A DNA stretch of 64,000 nt, taken from assembly GCF_002878395.1 (NCBI RefSeq), contig NC_061121.1, positions 42,633,225 to 42,697,224 of the forward strand, read 5' to 3'. A model generated the notes under the pieces. The model did not search any database. It was not told the origin of the DNA and worked only from the letters and a program-made list of their open reading frames with translations. Both the position numbers and the translations under genes were made by a program. This stretch comes from Capsicum annuum (Eukaryota > Streptophyta > Magnoliopsida > Solanales > Solanaceae). Of this stretch, positions 1 through 11,803 are shown piece by piece. Each line of letters begins with the position of its first letter. The first letter of the stretch is position 1.

Positions 1-1440
1 CACAAAAATAAATATGTCAATCACTATTTCCTCTAGTCATTTAAATTTCTCGTCAATTATATTAAAATCATAAAAGTTGCATTGTTTTGCATGGATAAGA
101 AACTGTCATAATCGATATGTGAGAAGGTGGTAGTATTAATTTCTAATTAATTTGAAAACTAAAAAATTGCTAAAACTGTAAAACTAACTTCATCAATTAA
201 CAAATAATGAAATTTAAGGGGCTACAAAAATATATGCTTGCACTAATGCTTCATCACAAAGAATTTGAAAGAGTACACCACATGATCACAATATGCATCA
301 ACTTATTTGTAAGTACATCTCTTAGTGTTGAGTTGTAAGTATCAATAATCATAACGAGGAAATAGGCAAAGGATAGTAAATTATTAATAGTGATTATTAA
401 GGAATCAAATTTTACATCAATTATATAGAGCTAACAATTTTCTAATAGTAATAACTGGGAAATTAATTTTTACATTAATTACATAGAAACTAAAAAAAGC
501 CAAAAGAATGAAGGAAAAATAAGTTATGTATTGCATTAAAATGTAAGAGTAAATAATAGCTATTTCAATTAAAAGAGATATTTTATATAAATTTAAAGAG
601 GTTATTTAATTACGTAAATCTAAATTGATGGCCTGATATTCTATTTGCCTTCTTCTTTTCTTTTAAAAACAAAAATATTTCAAATAATAGTTTAATTTCT
701 TTAGTTTTTCTACTATTTAAGTACTCTATTTTGTTGTCAATATTTTTAGTTCATTGCTTGAACAAAGAAGGTGTTGGGGTTTATCTTTTTTCAAATAGGC
801 AATAAGTTAAATTCTAAAAGTTATAAGTTGGACATATTCATTTTTCGACTTTTAGCTTATTTTATTACTTTTTTTTACCTAAAACAAATGTTTAAAAATA
901 GTTTTATTTCCTTCAAACAGCACAAAAACAAACACAAAAAAGAGTTTAAAAGTTAAAAATATTTAAAATAAATTAATTTAAAAATTCTCAAAGTTCTTAA
1001 ATTTATTAATTTTTTGTTCTTCAAATTGCTTTTAACATAGTTTTTAACCTCAATATCGAACTTAGGAATAAGGAATGCCATAACATGCAAAAAAAAAAAA
1101 AAATAACACCAACAACATAATGTTCATTTTAGAAAGTTGCAAAAAATATTACAATAAAAACTTACAAAATTTAATCATAACTTAACATTATGAAATATGT
1201 GCGTACAACTATATATAGTCATATAAAAGAAAAGAAAAAAAATAAAAGAAGGTCATTTCTCTTTCTCAACACTCCAATTTGTCTTATCTATCATCCTATT
1301 CTTGTCTTCATTACGTTTCAAAAATATAATTTTAAGAAATAAGAGAAAAAGTATTTTTTAAGTTCATCAATAGAGCACGTACATGAATAACAAAGAAGAA
1401 AAAGGGATCGGAAATTAAAATAGTAATAATTTTGTTATAC
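1..1440. other. AT-rich intergenic DNA
   Basis: No gene or transposon end is recognised. The stretch consists of A/T runs with short open frames lacking any known motif. It ends where the inverted-repeat element at 1441 begins. Confidence 0.5.
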
Positions 1441-1926
1441 GGAAAAGGGCCAAAAATATCCTTTAAGTATTGACATTGATTCAAAAATATGCTTCGTTTA
1501 CTTATTGGGCCAAAAATATCCCTCCATTAAATATGTGGCAACATTCTATTATATGTGAATTAAATTAATTAAAATGTTACATTAAATTTGAATCCAATTA
1601 AAATTACCTGACTCAAATCATTAAACAGACCCAATCTATTTAAAAAAAAAAAGAAGCGAATTTTCAAGCCTAAAGCTAATTTCATGACCAGTCTAATGCT
1701 TGCAGCGCTATGTGATTAGGGAGAGGAGAATATTCTGGACATTTTAGGCAGCTTTGTGGTTGAAGGATGAAAATTGTAAATAAAAATAGGGGCTGTAGAT
1801 GAATATTGATTAATTATCTATGGTATATGTGATTAGTTATGGGAGGCTAATAAATGTTGTTGAATGTGGTTGGATTTGGCTTAACCGTGAGAACAGTGCC
1901 ATTCCTTTTTTTTTTTTTTTTTGCTA

Positions 1927-2162
1927 CTCTCTCCGTTCTAAATTTTCTAATTTAATTTCTCATTTTATTTGTCTTTTTTTATTAATTAAGAAGAACAAAA
2001 AAAAATCTTCATATTTTACCCTTTGCATAATTACTTTTTCTTTAAATTAAAATGTAAACATCATTTAATAGGAATATTATGGTAAACTAGCCATATTATT
2101 AATTATTTTTCTTAATCAATGTGTCATCTCAATTTGAAACGAATAATTTAGTACGAAGGGAG
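1927..2162. mobile_element. Stowaway-type MITE (Tc1/mariner)
   Basis: The 236-bp element starts CTCTCTCCGTTCTAAATTTT and its other end reads, on the opposite strand, CTCCCTTCGTACTAAATTAT. This is the usual CTCCCTCCGT-type Stowaway terminus. It is flanked by TA on both sides (1925-1926 and 2163-2164), the expected target duplication. It has no coding capacity. It lies between the left arm of the large inverted-repeat element and the hAT-like insertion. Confidence 0.8.
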
Positions 2163-2317
2163 TATAAACTTTTGTCCGGGGATTAGTGAGTGTCATTGAG
2201 GTTAGCAGGCACATGTTTTATCTTTATCTTGCTTATATGTGGAGTACTTGATTTTATACTATTGGTCTATTCATTGGGTAGAAGTTGAGTGATTAGTTCC
2301 TTTTTCATGTTATGAAT

Positions 2318-4880
2318 AGGGGTGTACGTAGGTCGGGTTGATTCGGTTTTTATTAGAAAAAAAAACATTAAATCATTCATGTCGATTTATTAAAATTATA
2401 AATCAAATCAAACCAACATAAAATTGGTTTTTTCGATTTAGGTTTTAATTAGTTTTTTTGGGTTTTTCGATTTTTTTGGTTTTATTTTTATTTTTTTTAA
2501 ATAATATTTAGTTTTTACAATTATATTGTGATCGAAGATTAGATCAAATATGTTTTCACTCATGTGCTAATGAAAAACTATAATTATGAAAAAATGAGGA
2601 GCGGAAAACTCTCTTGAAACTAAAAAGCGAGATGAAGAGTGAAAAGTTTAGGTTTTAAGTTTATATTGGGTTTTGGATCATTTAATTATCAATTAATGGA
2701 CAAATATTACAACTTAAAGGCCCAAATTTAAATATATATCTACATGTACTTTCAAATTATTGAAAATTACTAAAACTAGTTGAAAAAGTATTTAAAAAGT
2801 AGATTATAATTAATATTTTATGTATAAAAAAGTTCGAATATTATATCTATACTATATTAAAAGTGTGAAGGACCTTAAAAATGACGTTTGAACTTTTTTT
2901 CCTTCATTAGAAGCCTCTGCAATAGATAAAAATGTCTTTTTACTATTTTCCTCAATTTATTATTTAATTAGATTAAAGACTCCTAAATTATATGAAAAGA
3001 ATTTAATAACTCCTAAAATATATAGAAAGAATCCTTATAAACTAAAAACTTCTAGTACTTCATAATTTAAAACTATAAAGAAGAATAAGTAGAATATTGA
3101 GAATAAAATTGTAGGACAAGTCAAAGTTAAAAAAGGAAGAAATCGTTGTGCACGTAAAAAAATGAGGCGGAAAATTTATATTTAATTAAATGACTTATAA
3201 AAGGAAAACTTTATAAATAGAATATATTTAATTTATTGTTCCTATGCATGAGTTTTAGGATTTAATAACATATATTTGTTGATTTTGATTATTTAACCTA
3301 GGTAATATTTAGTACTTCTAAAAATAGAATTTTTCCTTATATAAAAAATATTCTTTATAATTCTATTTAAGTAATATTTTGGATCAAAATATATACGAAA
3401 CAAATTTTTATATTGTATTTTTGCTTTTTATTTTAGTTTTGATTCACGTGTTTTCTTACTATCATTATCATCATCCCTTTTGCCTTTAGTTATTTCTTTA
3501 AATCATACCTTTAAAGATTATATATGAAGAATAATAATCAACAATTAACATTGATTCTATCTTTTGATACTTTCTTGTGTTTCTCTTTTAGTTGAAAGTT
3601 TGTGATCGAAAAATTGGATAAGTACATTGCCGCCGAATGAAGTTGTCAAAAATCAAAGGTTTATTGCTCTTTTTTTCTTTTACTTTCTTTGCGTAATCGT
3701 GACATAATTTTGATTATCGTGACATAAAAAGGGCTCCAATCCCATTTTTCTTTTAAAAAAAAATATATCAAGGTCGTGAATTAGGATAGGAGGTTAAATT
3801 TTTTTTTATTTATGAGTCATGTGTTTTGTAATATCGTAACTTTTATGTACAATTCAACCACTATAGAAATCCATATTATTGATAAGTGAGATATATTAAT
3901 TGTTATTTATGTTAAAGAAAATCGTAATATTAATATATGAAAATAACATAAAAAAAGGTGGCTATGGAATTTCAAAGAACAAAACAAAATCGAAGAAAAA
4001 AAGTTGTTTGTAGTATAGTCATTTTCACCAATATCACATTATGCATAGTACCCTCCCCTATCGAAGGTTGAGTTTGATTGAGTTGATTTTAGTTTATATG
4101 TGAATGTCTTGGTTGCTTGTAATCACATGTGGCTATTTGATCTTCATAATCTAAATTTAAAGATTTGATGATATGGAGCCACATACAAATGTAAATGTAG
4201 GAATTTGATTAAATATAATTCAAATATCTACTTAAAAAATCTGACTATATAGATTTGAGATATGAACATGAAAATTCGACTGATATTTATGTAAGGAGGA
4301 GGATCCGAACGCTTATATATAAAAGGTCGTTGTTCAACATTCTTCATCACAAATTTTTAAGGTATTATTCGCTCAATTATTTTTGCCTTCGACAATAATG
4401 CATTTTTTTCTCTAGGAATATTTCTTTTATCATCTCTTGTGCATGTAATTGATAAGGTTTTAATTTTATTGTTGTGTCCAATTTTAGTCTTTTTTTGGCA
4501 TAAGATTTGTAAGCAAGCAATGTTATTATAATTAGATATCTTTGTAAAAATTTATAATCCACTCTATTTGAGTAAATTACTATTTAATTTTTTATAATAA
4601 AGTTATATATAAATATTTAAATAAGCTTTCGCAATAGACAAAATCGTCTAATTTTAAATAATCAAAGGTTATAATAAGGTTATATATATATATATTATAT
4701 CGGTTTGATTTGGGTTCGATTTGACTTTTTTTTGGTTAACACCAAACCAAACCAAGAATGGTCGGATTTTTTTTTTCTAACGCCAAATCAATCAAACCAA
4801 ACCATAAGTCAATTTATTTCTCGGTTTGGTTTAGTTCGTCGATTCGGTTTGACTTGACGGTTTGGTCTGTACACCCCTAA
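2318..4880. mobile_element. non-autonomous hAT-like element
   Basis: The element begins AGGGGTGTAC and ends GTACACCCCTAA, and is flanked by the identical 8-bp sequence TTATGAAT at 2310-2317 and 4881-4888. An 8-bp duplication with these termini fits the hAT superfamily. Subterminal regions are rich in CGGTTTGG/AAACCAAACC motifs in opposite orientation, likely transposase-binding repeats. The 2.56-kb body has no transposase frame. A Helitron-like 5' terminus (TCTATACTATATTAAAAG, from 2846) lies inside, so part of the length is probably a later insertion. Confidence 0.8.
2846..2910 (+). mobile_element. Helitron-like 5' terminus
   Basis: The sequence from 2846 reads TCTATACTATATTAAAAG and is preceded by A. 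This matches the 5' TC end of many plant non-autonomous Helitrons, which insert between A and T. I could not find the matching hairpin plus CTRR 3' end before 4880, so the extent is unknown and this may be a truncated copy. Confidence 0.5.
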
Positions 4881-6032
4881 TTATGAATGATACAAATTGT
4901 TAAGAAAAAAAAAAGATATAAATTAAAGTAGGCTGCCCATTTTCCCTAGCAATTGGAGGTGCAGTCTATAGAGAATTTTATACTGATCATTTTCTTTCAT
5001 TTAAATGGTAAAGCATTATGTCGAATCATTTCTTTAGATATAAAATGCTTATAATATCTCGGAATTCGAGAATTCTAAAAAGATTGTTTTCATAATTTTC
5101 ACTTCAAATCATTGACAAGAGTTCAAAAAACAAGGCCAATATATATTTAAGCCAAACACAAAAAATTTCGAATACCATTTGTCTACTATTCTTTTCAATT
5201 TTCACAATTTTATATGCCCACCAAGTGTTGTTAACCTTTATTACACATAAAAACAAGTGATGTTATTATCAAGAGACAAGGACAGACAATAACTATCAAG
5301 TGAACTCAACTAAATGAGAAAGTAACCAACTACTGACAGTGTTCGAAGGAATGCTTTCCAGCAGATTGGTCATGGAATAAGGTTTTAGGCTTGAAAATCC
5401 GTTTGGCAAAATGGCTCAATGGACCTTTGTACTATGTCCGTTTTGTAATGTGGATACTCCTCCTTATATGTTTGTCATCTGGACCCTTGAACCCACTAAA
5501 AAATAACATTTTAAACACTATTTCATTGTATAACACACCCGCCTCCACGTCAGCTATCATGTTATTTTTAAATATTATATTAAAGTCCACATCATTTATT
5601 AAATACCACATAAGAAATTAAATATAAAAATTATTCATGCCTTTTTCTTTCGTCCCCACCACCACTCCAACCCACCCCAAACACACACACCATTATCAAA
5701 TCCATAAACACACAAAATTCTCACACACACACACTAAACCACTCCGTGTCCAACGAAATCAGCTCCATCAGTCACCAAAATATCTTCTTGATGTTCAACA
5801 CTCATTTTAGAAAACAAAAAAAAGATTGAATCTTTGTTGTATCAAGAAGCAATTTTTATGGAGAAAGAAAAATTACTTATACCCAACTCTTAAATTCCTA
5901 CCAGGAGCATGAATTTATCTTCGAATCACCCAATTTACCCTTTAATTGCTTATATCCAAATCTTGAATTCCTAAAACGAACATGAATTTATCTTCGAATC
6001 GGGTTTATCGAATTTGGGTACTTGAAAAACTT

Positions 6033-6246
6033 CTATCACCCTTCCTGTCAGTGGACTCTACTGCTCCTGCTTCTTATTCCTCTGCTAAGAACTTTAGGAA
6101 AGTTCTTTTGAGTGAAAAAAATGACATGTATGAACGTTATGCTGCTCTTTTTGCTCTGAGAAACAATGGAGAGAAAGAAGTCATTCCTGCCATTATTGAA
6201 TCTCTAGGTTCAAAGAGTGCTCTCCTAAGGCATGAGGTTGCTTATG
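6033..6246 (+). pseudogene. captured deoxyhypusine hydroxylase fragment
   Basis: Within the Pack-MULE, an open frame (ATG at 5982, stop at 6311) encodes, from about residue 18 to 88, a segment that aligns by eye with the middle of eukaryotic deoxyhypusine hydroxylase. Landmarks in order are PFLSVD, LLSE, YERYAALFALRNNG and SALLRHEVAY. The enzyme completes hypusine synthesis on eIF5A. It is built of HEAT-like repeats, and its His-Glu pairs bind the di-iron centre; the HE of RHEVAY is one such pair. Only about 70 of roughly 300 residues are present. The frame then runs into G/T-rich repeat sequence, so no active enzyme can be made. The first ~17 residues look unrelated to the enzyme. The identity is from memory of the family and is quite secure; whether the fragment is transcribed is unknown. 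Confidence 0.8.
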
Positions 6247-6310
6247 GTTCAAAGAGTACTAATAACGTCGTGATGGTGGTGGTGCAGGATGGGGATGGAG
6301 GACAAGGGTA

Positions 6311-6600
6311 GAAAAGTTGGTTGATGTTGTGGTGGTGGTATTGGGTAGGGGTGGGGACGGGGTGGCTGAATGTGATAGTGGTGGTGTTGGGTAGGTGTGG
6401 GGATGGTTCACAGGGGTGGGAATGGTTAGTTGATGTTGTGGTGGTGGTGGTGGATGGGAGACGGGGGAAGAGAGAATGGCTGGATGTGATGGTGGAGGTG
6501 CTGGGTAGGGGTGTAAATGGTTGGTTGATGTTGTGGTGGTGGTTTTAGGTGGGGGATAGGGGAAGGGGTGGCGGATGTGTTGTACTAGGTAGGGGGTGGG
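6311..6600 (+). repeat. G/T-rich degenerate tandem array in Pack-MULE
   Basis: Imperfect repeats are built on GGTTGATGTTGTGGTGGTGG and GGGTAGGGGTGGGGA. The pair of motifs recurs about three times with a spacing of roughly 90-120 bp. The strong G bias on this strand is unlike the surrounding AT-rich DNA. Open frames here are low-complexity artefacts. Confidence 0.7.
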
Positions 6601-7117
6601 GAAGGTGTATGAAGAAGAGAGAAGATTTTGAAATTTTTTAAAAAAAATTTTGTTGTAGCTAATTCTTTAAATTAATTATTTTTTAATTTTAAAAAATATT
6701 TTAAAATGAAAAATGTTAACTTCACTCGCCTAAAAATGTGTGTTTACACGCTTTTTTTCAGCTCACTGGATTAATGCCACATCTGCAAAATAGTATTTAA
6801 AATATTATTTTTTTAGTGGGTTCAAGGGTCTAGATGACAAACATATAAGTAGGAGTACCACATTACAAAACATACACAGTACAAAGGTCCGTCGAGTCAT
6901 TTTGTTAATCCGTTTTTTGTTTAATAGATTGGGATTGTTCAATGGTTTGAGTTAGGTTTGAATCGAATAATTTTAATTGGATTCGAATATAATTTAATAT
7001 TTTAATTAATTTATAATCAATAAAAAGGTGTCACGTATTTAATGGAACTTTTAATTATGATTTAAAAAAAGGTTGGTAGTTGTAAGTGTATATTTGAGTT
7101 ATAAAGGTGTGTGAGGA

Positions 7118-8138
7118 TAGAGCTGTCAAAATAGGCTGGCACAACCCAACCGAGCCCAAGCCTCACGGACCAAAGACTTTGATGGGCTTGGACGGAACGT
7201 CCCTTCACATTAAAGGGCCTTAAAATGTATGCACAACCCAACCCTAATAGGGTTGTGGGTTGGGGTGGGCTGATCCTCTATTCTTATCGATTTTTCGTTA
7301 GATTTTCTTTTTCAATCTATATTTGAACTAATAAGTATGACAATTCATTCGCACTTCTAACGTACTATTATATAAAGTAAATAATATTATGATGATTTAT
7401 AATATTTTCAATACTAATACATTGTCAAATATATTTGAATTCATTGATTAAATTATCTTAATTAACATCAACCCTCATCTAAATTCATATGCAAATTTAA
7501 TAAGTTAACAATATCAAAAAGTTATTTATCAAAAATTAATAATATTTAAAATTCACTTAAAAATATTATCACTTTGAATTTGGGTAATATTGTGCAATCT
7601 ATCTCGAGTAGCTACAACAAGTGTTTGAACATTTTATGATGGATGCAATTTTTATATTTATAGTTAGAAACTTTAGCATTAGCCATTTAATTCTAAATAA
7701 GTAAAGTATTGTGTAAGATACTAGGTAAAATATATTGAGTAATCACTGTTTGTATTTTTAATTCTTTTTGCTTACAATTTTCTTTTAATTTTAAGTTTAA
7801 ATAGAATAAAAATAGTAAATGAAACATCCATATTTGATGATTAAGATTTAGCATTTAATAAGTGATTAATTATGTAGGATATTAAACTTATTCAATAACT
7901 ACTATTCTTAATTATTACTTTTTTCACAATATTCATATATTTTTAATTTAAATTAAATAGTATTTGGGACCACGAGCCGATCCAACCTAGCCTCAATCAA
8001 GCCTCAAGGGCTAGGGGCTGACTTGGCCTGGGCTTATATTCCTAGTTTTGAATGAGCTTAAAAATCGTAACCCAACCCTACTCTATTAGCGAGCTGGGTT
8101 GGGCCGACCTCAAGGGTCGAATCATTTTTACAACTCTA
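7118..8138. mobile_element. hAT-like non-autonomous element
   Basis: The element starts TAGAGCTGTCAAAAT. Its other end reads on the opposite strand TAGAGTTGTAAAAAT. Subterminal AACCCAACC/GGGTTGGG blocks are inverted. It splits the right arm of the large inverted-repeat element, as shown by the interrupted match to 1500-1545. A convincing 8-bp duplication was not seen at the present ends, so they may have drifted. There is no coding capacity. Confidence 0.65.
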
Positions 8139-8225
8139 ATGGAGGGGTATTTTTGGCCCAATAGATTAACGGAGGGTATTTTTTAACCAATTTCAATATT
8201 TGAAGGGTATTTTTGATCCTTTTTA

Positions 8226-9094
8226 TTTATTAAAAGACTCTACATCATCTTCTTTTGAATTTGCTTGATTTTCTCTCATTTTTTATCTTGTTCACCTTCT
8301 TTTTTATCTCTATAAGAGCATATTAAGAATATACTTATACTAAATTGTTGGTTACTCTAAAAAATATTTTAAAAATTATTCAACATTAAACACCTAAAAT
8401 AAGATTTTGTAACTTTTAAGTAACTAAAAATTAATGTAAAGAAATTAAAAGAATAATCTTACAACTTAAGTGATCATGATTTGATTGGTAATTTAGCACT
8501 TTGATTTTGTTGGTCTTGAGTTCATCTAATGCTATTTAATTTTAAAGATTAGTTAAATTGGCTCTCGAAAAATAAATAATATCACAAAAATTAAAATGAG
8601 AAGAGTATAATTTAGAAAATTAAAAGAAATATCTCTATCAATAGATTCTTTATGGCTTTGCAAACATAGTTCTTCACGTGGAAAAAATCGTATGACAGTG
8701 ATGATTAACATGTTCTTCATCACCCTTATGTATGCTATAGTAATGAAGAAGTAATAAAATAAGTATAAACATCATAAATTCTTTTCATAATGAAAGCAAT
8801 TACACAAAATATCGGTTGTCTTTCTCTCTTCCGATTTTGATAAAAATACTTATACATGTAGTGGACCCTCATACATTATTAAAATGTATGAGAACACTGA
8901 TTATCCTATATTTATGGAAAGAGAAATTAGATACTATCTTTCTGTTGCTTAATTAATGCCATTAATTACCTATCATTATGTGGTGTATATTAAATATAGT
9001 AACTGAAATTCAAATTCAAATTCAAAAAATATCTTAAACATCACCATTAATTTTCTTTTTTTGTTGCATTACAATTTGGAATTCAAAAAAAAAA
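8226..9094. other. AT-rich DNA without recognised gene
   Basis: No conserved protein motif or clear transposon terminus is visible. It lies between the large inverted-repeat element and the decayed Mutator-like locus and may include the lost terminus of the latter. Confidence 0.4.
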
Positions 9095-9130
9095 TTGACG
9101 TCTGATTTCTTCTTTTCTTCAAAAAATAAT

Positions 9131-9400
9131 ATGAACATCCCCATATTGTTGTGTAATTCAGGTATTTGGGAGTCTGAAATTCTTTATCAACAATACAAAA
9201 GTGAAGGAATTATTGTTTTAGAAAGTATAACGTTCTTGAAATTGATCTCGACGATTGCCATAGAGTTAAATCTTGATGAAGGTCTAAAAAAATTGAATTA
9301 AAGTACATCATTGAAGCTAATTCGTCTCCGACGTACAGGTCACAACCGACGTACCTACGATTTTTTTCAAAGAAAACGTGAACAAGATAATTTCACTATC
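9131..9400 (+). pseudogene. Mutator-like transposase N-terminal remnant
   Basis: From the ATG at 9131 the frame encodes MNIPILLCNSGIWESEI, followed by YKSEGIIV and by a segment ending NLDEG. After a one-base slip it continues KKIELKYIIEANSSP. This order (ILxxxSGxWxSE, YxxYKSEGIVV, then IEIxYIIEGNSSP) is the usual start of MuDR/MURA-related transposases in Solanaceae. Full proteins are several hundred residues; everything after about residue 85 is missing, including the DDE catalytic core and the SWIM zinc finger. There is at least one frameshift. With the Ulp1-type protease remnant about 2.5 kb away on the opposite strand it probably belonged to one autonomous element. Identification rests on family pattern, not alignment. 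Confidence 0.65.
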
Positions 9401-9880
9401 AAAATTATGACCCCTTTTTTTTAATAACCAGTTTACAGTATACCTGCAAACAATCTGAAAAACTGTTATGACTTTATTTGAAATTTTTATTTTTGGTTTA
9501 TTTCTAATTTATAGTTTGTAATTGGTATTTCGTGTTTTTATTTTGATTGAATAATTATGATTTGTAGTATTACGGTACATACCTTTGGCGGAGTTACTAG
9601 TTTTAACATATATTGCGAAATTCAATTCTCATACCTTTAGTTTAGAGAATTGGTTCTAATTGTATTTCATTATATACTCAGTATGAATGATGAAAGGTAC
9701 CTATGTTATAATCACATATGGAATGTATTATATTACCTATGTTATACTTACAAAATTGTTTAAAATATCCAAGGTATGGAATATGATAACTGTTTGGTTA
9801 AGTGTTAAGATTAAACTATCGTGCATATACTTATGTATAAGCTGACTCATACATAGCTTCTTGCATATATAATAAATTTT
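9401..9880. other. AT-rich DNA inside decayed Mutator-like locus
   Basis: No coding similarity is visible after the transposase start. The rest of that gene appears deleted or decayed beyond recognition. Confidence 0.4.
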
Positions 9881-10320
9881 ATTTAAGAATGGCGGTATTA
9901 ATTCTAATGTATAAGGATGCATTATATTATTACTTGTATAAGGTTTACACATACATGTTTAGTTGTTGTATGATGTTGTGTTTTATTTATTTTGGCAATA
10001 TGCTTCTATGTATAAGATTTCAAATCAGTATATAATCTGAACAAATGTATAATGAAATCTTATAAATAGAAGCCGAAAGCCAAAACAAGAAAAAAAATGC
10101 AAACTGATACAACAGTTTCACACGTATATGTAAACCTTATACAATTGTATTGCAATGTTAGTACATGTATAATAAAACTTATACATAGTAGCATACAACC
10201 AAAACAAATAAAAGACAACCTCATACAATATTTTTACATGTATGTGCAAACTTTATACTAGTAAAAATATAATCTGAACAAATGTATATGAAATCAGTAC
10301 ATAGTTGGAACAAATGTATT
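9880..10320. repeat. ~120-bp family repeats, inverted then direct
   Basis: Units are built on AATGAAATCTTATACATAGAAGC, then CAAAACAAATAAAAGACAAC, then TTTCACATGTATATGTAAACCTTATACAA. Between about 9890 and 10020 a unit is present as reverse complement; from about 10030 to 10310 two or more follow in direct orientation. The same units recur at 12220-12690. They appear to be subterminal or internal repeats of the decayed Mutator-like element. Confidence 0.65.
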
Positions 10321-10336
10321 GTATATTTTTAAGGTA

Positions 10337-10400
10337 TTAGAAATACCATAGCAATATATTAGAAATACCATAGCAATATATTAGAAATACATTAGAAAAA
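10337..10400 (+). repeat. 22-bp tandem repeat at MULE insertion site
   Basis: TTAGAAATACCATAGCAATATA occurs twice head to tail (10337-10358, 10359-10380) and a third copy starts at 10381. Related GAAATACCATAGCAATA units continue on the far side of the MULE (11550-11600), so the MULE inserted into this array. Confidence 0.75.
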
Positions 10401-11448
10401 GGTTGAATACATAGACACACCCCTGAACTTTTTAACTTTTTCTTTGTTGGCACCTCAATTAGGTCATGTATATATTAAACTCTTTTATTATTCACAAACC
10501 GTGCCAATTAAGCACAGTCTGTTGATATGATAAAAAATATAAAATGCGTGTAATACACACGCTAATGATATGGCAAAGTGGCAAATCAAATAATGACACA
10601 TGACACTTTAACTTAAAAAGATCATAAAAATAATTTTTGAATATAATTAAATCTAAATTAAAAAAAAACCCATTAATACACCCCACCCCCACTCCAGCCT
10701 ACCCAAACCTACCCCCCTCCCCACCTTCCCTTCCAAATACTCCTTTCCCGTGTTTGAACACAAAAAAAGAAAAAAAATTGAATCTTCTTCTTCGTCACTT
10801 ATCTCTAAATTTTATTTCTTTTTTTGTATCATCTTCTTCTTCTTCACTTATCTCTAAATTTTTTTGCTTTTTAAAATTTTTTTCTCACTTCTTAAATTCA
10901 ACTTTTAGTGAGAAGAAAAAAAAATATCTCACCTTCACTCCTTCATTCTCCACCAGAACAATATCCATCAATAATTTTAGATGAAAAAATAATAAATTTT
11001 GAATTTTGAAGAACCAATAATGGGTACTTGAAGAACCAATCAAAAGAAGCCCTTTATTGAATTTTATTGTATACAAAAAAATACTATTGATTTCAGATGC
11101 AATTTGAAGTTATAAAATGTTATGTATAAAGATTTATGGAAGGGGAGGATAGTGGATGCATGGCACGGATTACAATGGAGAAGATGATAGCTTTTGAAAA
11201 AAAATTCCTTTCACGTGTCTTTTTTCAATTGGCTGTGTTTTTTATGTTTAAATTTTTTGATTAATTATGGTTTCTCCCTCTCCTAATGGAGAGTGTATTA
11301 CACATGCAATGCTATGTCAGCGCCATGTCAACAATTGTGCTTAATTGACACAGTTTGTGAATGATAGGGTTCAATAGGTATATGGCCTAATTGAGGTGCC
11401 AATACGAAAAAAGTCAAAAAGTTCAGGGACCTGTTCATGTATTCAGCC
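10401..11448. mobile_element. non-autonomous MULE with long terminal inverted repeats
   Basis: Termini are GGTTGAATAC and GTATTCAGCC within inverted repeats of about 150 bp (10401-10560 against 11290-11448). The flanking 9-mers TTAGAAAAA (10392-10400) and TTAGAAATA (11449-11457) agree at eight of nine positions, fitting a Mutator-type duplication. The interior has a C-rich block (10680-10745) followed by TTC-rich sequence, a layout also seen in the Pack-MULE and near 50270. No gene fragment is recognised; open frames are low-complexity. Confidence 0.8.
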
Positions 11449-11803
11449 TTAGAAATATATTTTTATAATGAAAGATATTTGAAATACCAGAGCAATATAT
11501 TTTTAAGTTCATGAACCTGAATTAAACAATATAAGTTCATGAGAAATACCATAGCAATATATTGAAAGGTATGAGAAATACCATAGCAAATATCATTACA
11601 CAAAACTAAATTAAACAGAAACATGAACCTATTAAACGACGCTACTAAAAATACATAACATATGTATTCATAAGTAGTTTCAATAGAACAACAAAAAGTA
11701 TAATCATCACCAACATCAAAGACTCACAATTGTTGTAATTGCTTAACCTCCAATAAATAAAAGAATAATATAAATGTTTCACGCTGAACGTTTACGAACT
11801 GTG

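Larger units (their letters stand above)
5405..6906. mobile_element. Pack-MULE carrying a host gene fragment
   Basis: The 1,502-bp element has terminal inverted repeats of about 130-150 bp. The left end starts GGCAAAATGGCTC and the right end is its near reverse complement, finishing GAGTCATTTTGTT. The 9-bp sequence AATCCGTTT flanks it on both sides (5396-5404 and 6907-6915), the duplication length typical of Mutator-like elements. There is no transposase. The interior holds a fragment of a deoxyhypusine hydroxylase gene and a G/T-rich tandem array. It is inserted in the right arm of the large inverted-repeat element: the sequence on its two sides rejoins to match the left arm. Confidence 0.85.
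1441..8225. mobile_element. long inverted-repeat (foldback or MULE-like) element with nested insertions
   Basis: The left arm begins GGAAAAGGGCCAAAAATATC. The right end carries the reverse complement of the same sequence (8140-8225). The arms continue inward: 1441 to about 1720 pairs with the interval from 5340 to 8225 once two insertions in the right arm (5405-6906 and 7118-8138) are removed. Shared blocks include the stretch around GAATCCAATTAAAATTA and the one around TTTTCAAGCCTAAA. Without its insertions the element would be about 1.4 kb. No transposase remains. A clean target duplication was not found, so the superfamily is open and the outer ends are accurate to a few bases. The type is inferred from the long arms. 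Confidence 0.7.

Noticed and set aside
6321..6548. Open frame rich in Val, Gly and Trp downstream of the captured gene piece
   Set aside because: It is a translation of a G/T-rich tandem repeat and has no motif of its own.
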